Below, in pieces: positions 34,835 through 42,985 of a stretch of 64,000 nt of DNA (positions are counted from its first letter, which is position 1; every line of letters begins with the position of its first letter). Under the pieces are notes generated by a model, which was not told where the DNA came from, searched no databases, and saw nothing but the letters and a program-made list of their open reading frames with translations. The DNA is taken from the NCBI RefSeq assembly GCF_003688995.1, contig NZ_PENI01000032.1, forward strand, positions 51,904-115,903. The letters are read 5' to 3'. Source of the DNA: Streptomyces shenzhenensis (GTDB lineage Bacteria > Actinomycetota > Actinomycetes > Streptomycetales > Streptomycetaceae). Made by a program: the position numbers and the translations under genes.

Positions 34835-35800
34835 ATGGACTTCTGCCACCCGTGCCGACGGCACCTCAACGGCGCCCTCGCCTGTCCCGGGTGCGGCACG
34901 CCGGCCGGCGAGTTGCGCGCGTACACGCCGGAGACGGACGCCCGCCCGCCCGACGGCCGACAGGGCGCGGACGGCGTCGACGACGGGCATGACGACTACG
35001 AGGATCACGAGGGTGAGGGCGGTGAGCCGCGCGGACGGGCGGCACGGCGCCGGGGCCAGGGGCGCGGCCGTGGTGGCGGCCGGGCGCGGGAGGCGGACGA
35101 GCTGCAGGCGCGCACGCCCGAAGAGGGCGCACGCCCGCGCGACGGCCGACAGGACGCGGACGGCGTCGATGGCGGTCACGAGGACTACGAGGGTGAGGGC
35201 GGTGAGCCGCGCGGACGGGCGGCACGGCGCCGGGGCCAGGGACGCGGCCGGGCGCGGGAGACGGCGGACGAGGGGCCGGCCGCGGGGGACGCGAGCCGTC
35301 GTGACCGTAAGGCGGCGGCGCACCGCAGGCGCCGCCGGCGGATCCTGCTGATCACCGGGGGCTTCGTGCTGGCGGCCGGCGGCCTTAGCCTTGCCGAACT
35401 CGGCTCGGACGCCCCGTTCTCCGTGCCGCGGCCCGCGGCGGCCGGGGACGAGTCGACGGACGGCGGCACCTCGTCCGCGGCCCCGGACGCCTCGGCCCGA
35501 CCGGAGAGCGGCACCGCGACCACCGCGGGCGCGGACGCCTCGGCCGCACCGGACCGCTCCGCGTCCCCGTCGGCGTCCAGGTCCGCGAAGGACAAGGCGT
35601 CCAAGTCCCCGGACGGGACCACCCCGGGCGCCTCGGACGCATCGTCGAGCAGCGGCGCGGACGAGACATCCTCGACGCCCGAGACGACGCCGACCCACAC
35701 CCCGGAGACCACCCCACCCGAGGACCCCACCCCCTCCGCCCCACCCCCCGAACCCTCCCCGACCCCCACCTGCGACCGCTTCCTGTGGTGGTGCACCTGA
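34835..35800 (+). CDS. SCO2400-like zinc-finger membrane protein with internal repeats
   Basis: A 321-residue protein. The N-terminus has CHPCRRHLNGALACPGCG (two CxxC knuckles, one zinc). A charged, Gly/Arg-rich region follows with two copies of a 45-55 residue unit, then an Arg-rich stop-transfer KAAAHRRRRRR, a single transmembrane helix (ILLITGGFVLAAGGLSLAE, about residues 170-190), and a Ser/Thr/Pro/Ala-rich outer region ending CDRFLWWCT. From memory this matches a streptomycete SCO2400-type family with no known role. The zinc knuckle would face the cytoplasm and the long disordered tail the outside. Confidence 0.8.
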   Translation: MDFCHPCRRHLNGALACPGCGTPAGELRAYTPETDARPPDGRQGADGVDDGHDDYEDHEGEGGEPRGRAARRRGQGRGRGGGRAREADELQARTPEEGARPRDGRQDADGVDGGHEDYEGEGGEPRGRAARRRGQGRGRARETADEGPAAGDASRRDRKAAAHRRRRRRILLITGGFVLAAGGLSLAELGSDAPFSVPRPAAAGDESTDGGTSSAAPDASARPESGTATTAGADASAAPDRSASPSASRSAKDKASKSPDGTTPGASDASSSSGADETSSTPETTPTHTPETTPPEDPTPSAPPPEPSPTPTCDRFLWWCT

Positions 35801-35865
35801 CGCCCACGTCGCCCTTGAGGAACCCGTTGGCCTGAACCGGCTTATGAACGCTCAGTGTTGGGGCT

Positions 35866-35920
35866 CGCCCCGTCAGGGGCGCGGGGAACTGCGCGACGAG
35901 CCACGATGGTGCCGCAGTCG
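35866..35920 (+). repeat. Dispersed hairpin repeat, short form
   Basis: GCTCGCCCC-GTCA-GGGGCGC hairpin followed by GGGGAACTGCGCGACGAGCC and ACGATGGTGCCGCAG. It begins 66 bases after the zinc-finger gene stop. The remaining part of the 35801-36112 gap should hold the promoter of the next gene; nothing else is seen in it. Confidence 0.8.
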
Positions 35921-36112
35921 GGTGACCGGCGCGCGGCACTCCACTGCGGGCGGTCCCGGATCGGCCATCCGGGGCATGGGTGACACCAACACCCTCTTGT
36001 TGCTGTTGAGTCGGACAGGTACATCTCGCCGTACCGATCTCAGGACCCACAGAGGAGGTACGCCATCGTTCGCCGTGGCCGCGGTGAGCGGCAGTTCAGT
36101 CGAGGAGAGCGG

Positions 36113-37267
36113 ATGACGCAGAGCACCGTCCACGGCACGGTAGCCGACGGTTTCGAGCCGGTGCATGCGGAGTTCGCCGCGTTCGTAGCCGGGGAACGCC
36201 CGGACTACGAGGGGCAGTTGTGCGCGTATGTGCACGGGCGGCGGGTGGTCGACCTGTGGGCGGGCGAGGGGGGTGACGGGGACTCCCTGTACGGCGTGCT
36301 CGCGGCAACCAAGGGGGCGGCGCACCTCGTGGTGGCGCTGCTCGTCCAGGACGGCACCCTGGAGCTGGACCGCAAGGTCACCTACTACTGGCCGGAGTTC
36401 GCCGCCGAGGGCAAGGGCGTGCTGACCCTGCGCGAGCTGCTCGCGCACCGGGCGGGCCTGGTCGGCACCGACTCCGGGTTCACGCTGGAGGAACTGGCCG
36501 ACGACCGGGCGGTCGCCGAACGGCTCGCCGACCAGCGACCGTTCTGGCGGCCCGGCGCGGCCTTCGGCTACCACGCCCTGGTCATCGGCGCGTTGGCCGG
36601 CGAGGTGGTGCGGCGGGCCACCGGCCGGACCGTCCAGGACCTGTACGAGGAGCGGATCCGCGCCCCGTACGGCCTGGACTTCCACCTCGGGCTGCCCGCT
36701 GCCCGGGAGCCGCGCTTCCGCCCGGCGCAGCCGATGCTGCCGACCCCCGAGCAGCGGGAGCTGCTGGACGCGCTGCTGAGCCCGCCGCACACGCTCCAGG
36801 CCATCGCGTTCAACCGGCACGGCGCGGAGCCGACCGATCTGGCGACCCTGCCGAACCACCGGGTGATCCGGGCCAAGGGCCCCGCGTCGGTCGGCGGCGT
36901 CGCCTCCGCGCGCGGGCTCGCCGGGCTGTACGCGGCGATGATCGGCGAACTGGCCGGGCGGGCGCCGCTGCTGAAGCCGGACACGGTGGCGGAGTTCGGG
37001 CAGCTCCACTCCGTGGGCCACGATCTGGTGGCCCGCAGCCACAAGGCGTACGGGCTGGGCTTCCAGGCGACCGCCGACACCTGGCACCCGTTCCTGGGCG
37101 CCGGGGCGGTCGGGCACAGCGGCGCGGGCGGCTGCCAGGCGTTCGCGGACCCGCGCAGCGGCCTCGCCTACGGCTACACCCGCCGCCGGTGCGCCTTTCC
37201 GGGCGGGGCGGCACCGGAGAACGACCGGCTGGCCAGGGCCGTGCACACGGCGGCGCTGGCGCGCTGA
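36113..37267 (+). CDS. Class C beta-lactamase/esterase-type protein lacking the Ser
   Basis: A 384-residue protein of the beta-lactamase/EstB esterase family. The Tyr motif FGYHAL is near residue 155 and the GHSGAGG box near residue 325. The SxxK box is altered: the sequence reads GVLAATKGAAH near residue 68, with Ala at the place of the nucleophile Ser (the usual form is SATKG). The Lys is kept. Without the Ser it cannot act by the normal acyl-enzyme mechanism. The rest is well conserved and full length. It may be an inactive homologue or the motif may be a point mutation. No signal peptide. Confidence 0.8.
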   Translation: MTQSTVHGTVADGFEPVHAEFAAFVAGERPDYEGQLCAYVHGRRVVDLWAGEGGDGDSLYGVLAATKGAAHLVVALLVQDGTLELDRKVTYYWPEFAAEGKGVLTLRELLAHRAGLVGTDSGFTLEELADDRAVAERLADQRPFWRPGAAFGYHALVIGALAGEVVRRATGRTVQDLYEERIRAPYGLDFHLGLPAAREPRFRPAQPMLPTPEQRELLDALLSPPHTLQAIAFNRHGAEPTDLATLPNHRVIRAKGPASVGGVASARGLAGLYAAMIGELAGRAPLLKPDTVAEFGQLHSVGHDLVARSHKAYGLGFQATADTWHPFLGAGAVGHSGAGGCQAFADPRSGLAYGYTRRRCAFPGGAAPENDRLARAVHTAALAR

Positions 37268-37284
37268 CCGGCGTACCCGGACGG

Positions 37285-37323
37285 CCGGAGGCCGCACCCC
37301 ACGTCCAAGGGTGCGGCCTCCGG
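37285..37323. terminator. Bidirectional terminator
   Basis: A perfect 15-bp stem (CCGGAGGCCGCACCC with its complement) and a 9-base loop, placed between the convergent serine-hydrolase-like gene and the oxidoreductase gene. It should stop both transcripts. Confidence 0.85.
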
Positions 37324-37359
37324 GATGCGCAACGACCGGCCTCGGGCGAGCGTCACGGG

Positions 37360-38358
37360 TCAGAGCTTGACGAGCATCTTCCCGGTGTTGTCGCCGCGCA
37401 GCACGCCGAGGAAGGCGTCCAGGCTGTTCTCGATGCCCTGGACGACGGTCTCGCGGTACTTCAGCCGGCCGGCGGCGACCCACGGCCCGACCTCCTGGAC
37501 GAACTGCGGCTGGAGATCGTAGTGGTCGCCGACCAGGAAGCCCTCGATCCGGCCGCGGGTCGGGATGAGGCGGGCCAGGTTCCGCGGGCCGGGGGCCGGT
37601 TCGGTGGCGTTGTAGACGGAGATCATCCCGCAGATCGCGATCCGGCCGTGCAGGTTGAGCGCGCCGATGGCGGCCTCCAGGTGCTCGCCGCCGACGTTGT
37701 CGAAGTAGACGTCGATGCCGTCGGGGGCGGCGGTGCGCAGCTGTTCGGCCACCGGGCCGTGGCGGTAGTTGAAGGCGGCGTCGAAGCCGTACTCCTCGAT
37801 CAGCAGCCGCACCTTCTCGTCGGAGCCCGCCGAGCCGATGACCCGTGAGGCGCCCTTGAGCCGGGCGAGCTGGCCCACCTGGCTGCCCACGGCGCCGGCC
37901 GCGCCGGAGACGAACACGGCGTCGCCCTCCTTGAACGAGGCGGTGCGCAGCAGTCCGGCGTAGGCGGTGAGGCCGGTCATGCCGAGGGCGCCGAGGTAGG
38001 CGGACAGGGGCGCGGCGCCGGGGTCGACCCGCACGGCCTTCGCCGCGTCCACGGCGGCGTACTCGCGCCAGCCGAGGTGGTGCAGCACATGGTCGCCGAC
38101 GGCGATCCCGGCGGCTTCGGAGGCGATGACCTCGCCGACCGCGCCGCCCAGCATGACCGCGTCCAGCCGGTACGGCTCGGCGTACGACTTGGCGGCGCTC
38201 ATCCGGCCGCGCATGTACGGGTCCACGGAGAGGTACTCGTTCCGCACCAGCACCTGGCCCTCGCCCGGCGTCGGGATCTCGGTCTCGACCAGGGCGAAAT
38301 CCTCGGGCTTCGGCCAGCCGACCGGGCGGCTGAGCAGGTGCCATTCGCGGTTGATCAT
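37360..38358 (-). CDS. NADP-dependent zinc-free medium-chain oxidoreductase
   Basis: A 332-residue quinone-reductase/curcumin-reductase type enzyme. No zinc-lobe cysteines are present. It opens REWHLLSRPVGWPKPEDFA, has SVDPYMRGRM near residue 45, the NADP-binding VFVSGAAGAVGSQVGQLARLKG near residue 145, DVYFDNVGGEHLEAAIGALN near residue 225 and the end KMLVKL. It reduces alpha,beta-double bonds of 2-alkenals or 2-alkenones with NADPH. It is divergent from a MarR gene, and the 88-base space holds an inverted repeat, so it is probably repressed by that MarR protein. Confidence 0.9.
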   Translation of the reverse strand: MINREWHLLSRPVGWPKPEDFALVETEIPTPGEGQVLVRNEYLSVDPYMRGRMSAAKSYAEPYRLDAVMLGGAVGEVIASEAAGIAVGDHVLHHLGWREYAAVDAAKAVRVDPGAAPLSAYLGALGMTGLTAYAGLLRTASFKEGDAVFVSGAAGAVGSQVGQLARLKGASRVIGSAGSDEKVRLLIEEYGFDAAFNYRHGPVAEQLRTAAPDGIDVYFDNVGGEHLEAAIGALNLHGRIAICGMISVYNATEPAPGPRNLARLIPTRGRIEGFLVGDHYDLQPQFVQEVGPWVAAGRLKYRETVVQGIENSLDAFLGVLRGDNTGKMLVKL

Positions 38359-38378
38359 GACAACGCCTTTCCATTTAC

Positions 38379-38391
38379 TTCAGAAACTGAA
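38379..38391. promoter_or_regulatory. Probable MarR operator
   Basis: TTCAG-AAA-CTGAA is a perfect inverted repeat in the AT-richer space between the oxidoreductase and MarR genes, a usual place for MarR autoregulation and repression of the divergent gene. Confidence 0.55.
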
Positions 38392-38446
38392 ACAACCATG
38401 CGTCTAAATATTTCATGCTGTCAAGTAACCGGGTACCCTGAAGGGC

Positions 38447-38893
38447 ATGCCCACCCCATCGAAGGACCACCGCCCCGACGCTCTGACCCTGGAGGTCGTC
38501 GAGCTCATCGGGGATGTCGTGGCCCGCTTCTACGCCGACTACGAGGAGGCGGCGGGTGAGCACGCCCTGACCGGGGCGCAGGCGCGGCTGCTGAGCCTGC
38601 TGTCGCTGGAGCCGCTGCCGATGCGGAAGCTGGCGCAGCGGCTCAAGTGCGAGCCGTCGAACGTCACGGGGATCGTGGACCGCCTGGAGGCCCGCGGACT
38701 GGCCGAGCGCCGCCCCGACCCGGCCGACCGGCGGGTGAAACTCGCGGCGGCCACGGACGAGGGCCGCCGGGTCGCCCGCGACCTCCGCAACAGCCTCCGC
38801 TTCGCCCGCGAACCCCTGGCGTCCCTCACCCCCGACCAACGCCGATCGCTCCGCGACCTACTCCACCAAATAACCCAACCCCCCACCCCCTGA
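38447..38893 (+). CDS. MarR-family transcriptional regulator
   Basis: A 148-residue MarR protein. The winged helix-turn-helix spans about residues 45-110 (LTGAQARLLSLLSLEPLPMRKLAQRLKCEPSNVTGIVDRLEARGLAERR, wing DPADRRVKL). No conserved redox Cys pair; one Cys is in LKCEPS of the recognition region and could sense oxidants, which is speculation. It probably controls the divergent NADP oxidoreductase gene. Confidence 0.92.
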   Translation: MPTPSKDHRPDALTLEVVELIGDVVARFYADYEEAAGEHALTGAQARLLSLLSLEPLPMRKLAQRLKCEPSNVTGIVDRLEARGLAERRPDPADRRVKLAAATDEGRRVARDLRNSLRFAREPLASLTPDQRRSLRDLLHQITQPPTP

Positions 38894-39600
38894 AGCCAGA
38901 CGGAACCTGGACGGCCGGGAGCCGGGGGATGAGGGTGGGGAGTTGGGAGGGCCGCGAGGCGGAACTTCGGTGGGCCGGGAGAACGGGCCCGAAGCACGCT
39001 GCGGGATCTGCGCCGGCGACGATGCAGCCGGAGACCCCCGACATCGCCTGCGGCGCGCCCCCGCGCCAGCACCTGCGGCGCCCGCCGGCCTGCGGCCCAC
39101 CGCGCCCTGCGCCTGCGCCTGGGCCGCTTGCCCGTGGCGCCGCACTCTGCTGTGCTGCCAGACGCCCGAAAGCCAGGGGTAGAGCCGTTGGCTCGGGGCC
39201 GGGGCCGAGGGCCGGGCGTCGGCGCCGAAGGGGGCTGCGCGATCTGCGGTGGCAAGCGCGCAGCCGGATGCCCCCGACGCCGCCCGCGGCGCCCCCGCCG
39301 GCTTGCGGCCCACCGCGCCCGCCGGCCCATCGGCCTGTGGCCCACCGTGCCCTGCGCTTGCGGCGCTTGCCGTGCACGGCGCCCGTCGGCCTGCGGCCCC
39401 CGCGCCCTGCGCCTGCCGCGCACCGCGCCCGCCGGCCTGTGGTCCACCGTGCCCTGCCGCCCACCGCGCCCGCTGGCATCTCGTGCCCTGCACCTGCCGC
39501 GCCTGCCGTGCTCCGCGCTAGGCGTGGGCCCCGTATCTGTCGGACCTCACCTTCCCGCGGTGCGAACTCGTTACCGGCCCGGCGTGTGAAAGCCAGGGGT
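38894..39600. repeat. GC-rich region with tandem duplicated repeats, no gene
   Basis: About 700 bases between the MarR and EI24 genes. Long open frames occur on both strands, but their products are Arg/Pro/Ala low-complexity and none has a motif. Two related copies of one unit exist: 38998-39178 and 39230-39600 both begin GCTGCG-GATCTGCG, contain GCAGCCGGA and CCCCCGAC, have several GGCCTGCGGCCCACCGCGCC variants, and end GAAAGCCAGGGGT. It looks like tandem duplication with decay. Confidence 0.6.
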
Positions 39601-39615
39601 CGGTAGGGTTTGGGT

Positions 39616-40440
39616 ATGCGTGATCTCGGGGTGGGTTTTGGGTATCTCCTCAAGGGCCAGCGGTGGATGGTGCGGCACCGCAGGGAGTTCGGGTTCGGGC
39701 TGTTGCCCGGTCTGATCACCCTCGTCCTCTACGCGGCAGCCCTCGTCGCGCTCGCGGTCTGGGGCGGGGACTTCGTCTCCTGGTCCACCCCGTTCGCCGA
39801 CGACTGGTCGAGCCCCTGGCAGGGCCTGTTCCGCGGCCTCCTCACCGCCGTGCTGTTCGCCCTGGGCCTGCTGCTGGCCGTGCTGACCTTCACCGCGGTC
39901 ACCCTCCTGGTCGGCCAGCCCTTCTACGAGAGCCTCTCCGAGGCGGTGGACCGGGACGTGTCGCCCGACGGCACCGCCCCCGAGTCCGGCCTGCCCCTCT
40001 GGCGCGACCTGTGGGTCTCGGCCCGCGACAGCCTCCGCATCCTGGTCCGGGCCGCCGTCTGGGGCATCCTCCTCTTCGCCCTCGGCTTCCTCCCCGTCGT
40101 CGGCCAGACGGTCATCCCGGTGATCGGCTTCTTCGTCACCGGCTTCTTCCTCGCCGAGGAACTCGCCGCGGTCGCCCTTCAGCGCCGCGGCGTCGAACTC
40201 CGCGAGCGCCTCGCCCTGCTCCGCTCCCGCAAGCTGCTGGTCTGGGGCTTCGGCACGCCCCTCGGCCTGGCCTTCCTGGTGCCGTTCGTCGCGGTGTTCC
40301 TGATGCCGGGCGCGGTCGCCGGCGCGACGCTCCTCGCCCGCGACCTGCGGGGCGAGGAGACCACGGAGGGCGCTGAGGGCGCCCAGGACGACGCCGCGCA
40401 CGACGTGGCCGGGCCCGGGCGGACTCAGGTCACCCCTTGA
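39616..40440 (+). CDS. EI24-domain (CysZ-like) membrane protein
   Basis: A 274-residue integral membrane protein of the EI24/CysZ family. Hydrophobic segments occur near residues 28-50, 75-100, 145-165, 165-185 and 215-240. The family loop VGQPFYESLSEAVDR near residue 105 is clear. CysZ takes up sulfate in some bacteria, but actinobacterial EI24 proteins have no proven substrate. The start is ATG 39616 (MRDLGVGFGYLLKG); a TTG two codons earlier is the alternative. The gene ends 11 bases inside the end of the convergent gene. Confidence 0.85.
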   Translation: MRDLGVGFGYLLKGQRWMVRHRREFGFGLLPGLITLVLYAAALVALAVWGGDFVSWSTPFADDWSSPWQGLFRGLLTAVLFALGLLLAVLTFTAVTLLVGQPFYESLSEAVDRDVSPDGTAPESGLPLWRDLWVSARDSLRILVRAAVWGILLFALGFLPVVGQTVIPVIGFFVTGFFLAEELAAVALQRRGVELRERLALLRSRKLLVWGFGTPLGLAFLVPFVAVFLMPGAVAGATLLARDLRGEETTEGAEGAQDDAAHDVAGPGRTQVTP

Positions 40441-41698
40441 GCGCCGCGTCCGCCGCCACTGTCAGGATCGCCCGCACCTGACCGATGATGTCCAGCCGGT
40501 TGCGTACGAACTCCGGGTCGGTGACCGCACCGCTCGCCGGATCCGTGTTCCCGGCGCCGAACTGCAGCACCGGCGTGTGCACATGGCCGCCCGGCAGCGC
40601 GTCGTGCAGACCCAGCCGGTCGCGCAGCAGCGTCGCCCGGTAGGCGATCTCGTTGGACAGGTAGTCGCCGCCGCCCCCGGCCCGCGCCGCCGAGCCGGGC
40701 GTCGGCCCGTCCGGCCGTACGACCGCAGCCGTGCCGCCCGCCGGGATCTCGGTGACCGACGTGTTGTCGTACACCGGGAAACGGCCGGTGTCCGCCGCGA
40801 CGACGGCGGCGTACGGCAGTGTGGTCGTTGTCCACTGCGGCTGGCTCGCCGGGTCGGTGACCGGGACGGTGCCGGTCACCGACGCGTTGTCGTTGTCCGG
40901 GAACCCGCCCCGCCAGGCGCCGTTGGTGCGCTCCACGTCGAAGCGCCCGACGCGGCCCTGGCTCACCGTCGTGAACAGGTCCACCGCCGGCAGATACGGC
41001 CGCAGGGTGCGCTCCACCGTCTGGTCCGCGAAGTCCTGCCAGCGCACCGGGAACACGGCCGCCTCCACGCGCGCGGGCCCCGCCGCCGTCTCGATCACCG
41101 TGCCGTCGAGGGCCAGCGCGGTCGCCCCGGACGGGTTGGAGATGCGCACGTCCCGGTCGAGGGTGAAGGGGTCGAAACCGGTAACCAGTATGCGTTTGAC
41201 CCCCTTGCCGCGCGGATACCGCAGCTCGGTCTGCCCGCGCGTGGTCCGCTCCAACTGGTCCAGCAGGGTGGCCCGTTGGCGGTCGTTCAGCGCGAACCCG
41301 GGCTCGTACGTCCGGATGTGCCGGGTCATGCCCAGCCGGGCCCAGTACAGCGGCCGGTCGTCGTCCCGGCTCAGGTCGCCGCGTGCGGGCCCGCGCCCCT
41401 GTGCCCGGTCGACGGCCCGCCGCCACAGCGCTGACCCCTCGCGTACGACGATCTGGCGGGCCTGCACGAAGGAGTGCGCGCGGCCGAGCGCCCGGGCGAA
41501 CTCGGGGGTCACGGTGTCGAATCCGGAGCGCGTCAGGATCTCCTGGGGTACGGCCCGGTCGAGCCGCTGTTCCTCGGCGGTGGGCGCGGCGGCGATGCCG
41601 GCGGGGGCCGTACCGGCGGTGGCGGTCGTGGTGGGGGCGGCGAGCCCGGCGAGCAGGGCCAGGCCGAGGACGCCGATGCGAACGCGTAGGGAATTCAA
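40430..41698 (-). CDS. Secreted pyroglutamyl-peptidase relative with Cys-to-Ser change
   Basis: A 422-residue protein. An N-terminal Sec signal (VRIGVLGLALLAGLAAPTTTATA) is followed by a 150-residue domain of unknown role, and then a C15 pyrrolidone-carboxylate peptidase domain: ILVTGFDPF near residue 170, NPSGATALALDG, FDVERTNGAWRGG (catalytic Glu region), GDYLSNEIAYRATLLRD (active-site Cys region) and GGHVHTP (catalytic His). The usual CN of the Cys motif reads SN here, so the nucleophile is Ser. Glu and His are kept. Exported PCP relatives are uncommon. It may be a Ser-based enzyme or a non-catalytic protein. It overlaps the convergent EI24 gene by 11 bases. Confidence 0.8.
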   Translation of the reverse strand: MNSLRVRIGVLGLALLAGLAAPTTTATAGTAPAGIAAAPTAEEQRLDRAVPQEILTRSGFDTVTPEFARALGRAHSFVQARQIVVREGSALWRRAVDRAQGRGPARGDLSRDDDRPLYWARLGMTRHIRTYEPGFALNDRQRATLLDQLERTTRGQTELRYPRGKGVKRILVTGFDPFTLDRDVRISNPSGATALALDGTVIETAAGPARVEAAVFPVRWQDFADQTVERTLRPYLPAVDLFTTVSQGRVGRFDVERTNGAWRGGFPDNDNASVTGTVPVTDPASQPQWTTTTLPYAAVVAADTGRFPVYDNTSVTEIPAGGTAAVVRPDGPTPGSAARAGGGGDYLSNEIAYRATLLRDRLGLHDALPGGHVHTPVLQFGAGNTDPASGAVTDPEFVRNRLDIIGQVRAILTVAADAALKG

Positions 41699-41777
41699 GG
41701 AGGTTCAGGTCCTTCCGTCGCTGTGGGGAGCGTGCTGCGGGACGCCGGAAGTATCGCGTGCCAGAACTGGTCCACGC

Positions 41778-41947
41778 CATGGCGCCCCAAAGGACCGCAG
41801 AGAACCGCGCGCTCAACGACGGCGAGCCCCCGCCCGAAGGGGCGCGGGGAACTGCGCGCCAAGCCACAACGAACCCGCAGTCAACGATGGCGAGCACCCC
41901 CTATAGGGGCGCGGGGAACTGCGCGACCGGCCACAACGCACCCGCAC
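41778..41947 (+). repeat. Three tandem copies of the dispersed repeat
   Basis: Copies at about 41778-41815 (degenerate), 41826-41880 and 41896-41947. The intact ones have CCCGAAGGGG or CCCCCTATAGGGG hairpins, CGCGGGGAACTGCGCG, and CACAACGAACCCGCA-type ends. They fill most of the 300-base gap between the peptidase-like gene and the epimerase end, and no gene is seen. Confidence 0.8.
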
Positions 41948-41998
41948 TCGGCACTCGACCGACAGCCCATCACCCCCCAAGAACAGCCCCGTACGGGA

Positions 41999-42970
41999 CT
42001 ACCCCCGGACCCCGAAGCCGTACACCGTCTCCGAGCGATACGTCACACCGGGCCGCAACTCCGTGCCGGGGAAGTCCGGGTGGTTCGGGGAGTCCGGGAA
42101 GTGCTGGGTTTCCAGCGCCACCCCGTCGCCCGGCGCGAAGGGATCGCCCAGGTGGTCGGCGGTGTACAGCTGGATCCCCGGCTCGGTCGTCGCCACCGTC
42201 AGCACCCGCCCGGACGCCGGGTCGCGCAGCTCGCCCACCTCGACCGGGGTGTCCGTGACGCCCTTGTCGAGGACCAGATTGTGGTCGTAGCCGGCGCCGA
42301 CCTTGCGCGCCGCGCGGAAGTCGAAACGGGAGCCCGTCACGTCATCGAGCGCCCCGGTCGGGATCAGGTCGGCGTCGACCGGGGTGAACCGGGAGGCGGC
42401 GAGCCGCAGTTCGTGGCCGCCCGCGTTGCCGCCGCCCAGGCTGAAGTAGCTGTGGTTGGTCAGGTTGACCAGGGTCGGCGCGTCGGTCACCGCCTCGTAC
42501 CCGATCCGCAGCGCGCCGGACGGGTCCAGCGTGTACGTCACCGCGACCTCCAGACGGCCGGGGAAGCCCTCCTCGCCGTGCGGGCTGACACGAGTCAGGC
42601 GTACGCCGTGCGCGACCGGCTCCGCGTCCCATACGCGCTTGTCGAAGCCGCGCTCCCCGCCGTGCAGCGAGTTGGGGCCGTCGTTCGGCTCCAGCGCGTA
42701 GACCATGCCGTCCAGCGGGAAGCGGGCGCCCGCGATCCGGTTGGCGTAACGGCCGATCACGGCGCCGAGGAACGGCTCCGGATGGGCGAGATAGCCGTCG
42801 AGGTCGGCGAACCCCAGCACGACGTTCGCCGTCCGCCCGTCCCGGTCCGGGACCTCGACGGACTGCACGATCCCGCCGTACGTCAGGATCCGCACCCGCA
42901 CCCCGGCGCGCTCCAGCGTCCAGCGGTGGACCCGGGTGCCGTCGGAAAGTGTGCCGAAAAGTTCGCTCAT
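41999..42970 (-). CDS. Cytoplasmic aldose 1-epimerase
   Basis: A 323-residue GalM paralogue of the exported form at 26102. It keeps the motifs NDGPNSLHGGERGFDKRVWD, LVNLTNHSYFSLGG (His), GAGYDHNLVLDKG and IQLYTADHLGD, and ends VTYRSETVYGFGV. It has no signal peptide, so it works in the cytoplasm on imported sugars. The single gene stands 16 bases before the end of the SGNH-lipoprotein gene on the same strand, so it may be co-transcribed with it. Confidence 0.92.
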   Translation of the reverse strand: MSELFGTLSDGTRVHRWTLERAGVRVRILTYGGIVQSVEVPDRDGRTANVVLGFADLDGYLAHPEPFLGAVIGRYANRIAGARFPLDGMVYALEPNDGPNSLHGGERGFDKRVWDAEPVAHGVRLTRVSPHGEEGFPGRLEVAVTYTLDPSGALRIGYEAVTDAPTLVNLTNHSYFSLGGGNAGGHELRLAASRFTPVDADLIPTGALDDVTGSRFDFRAARKVGAGYDHNLVLDKGVTDTPVEVGELRDPASGRVLTVATTEPGIQLYTADHLGDPFAPGDGVALETQHFPDSPNHPDFPGTELRPGVTYRSETVYGFGVRG

Positions 42971-42985
42971 GTGGGAAACCCTAGG

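Noticed and set aside
38826..39719. 297-codon minus-strand frame and others across the GC-rich gap
   Set aside because: Products are Arg/Pro/Gly low-complexity following the repeated DNA, there is no ribosome binding site, and the frame crosses two real genes.
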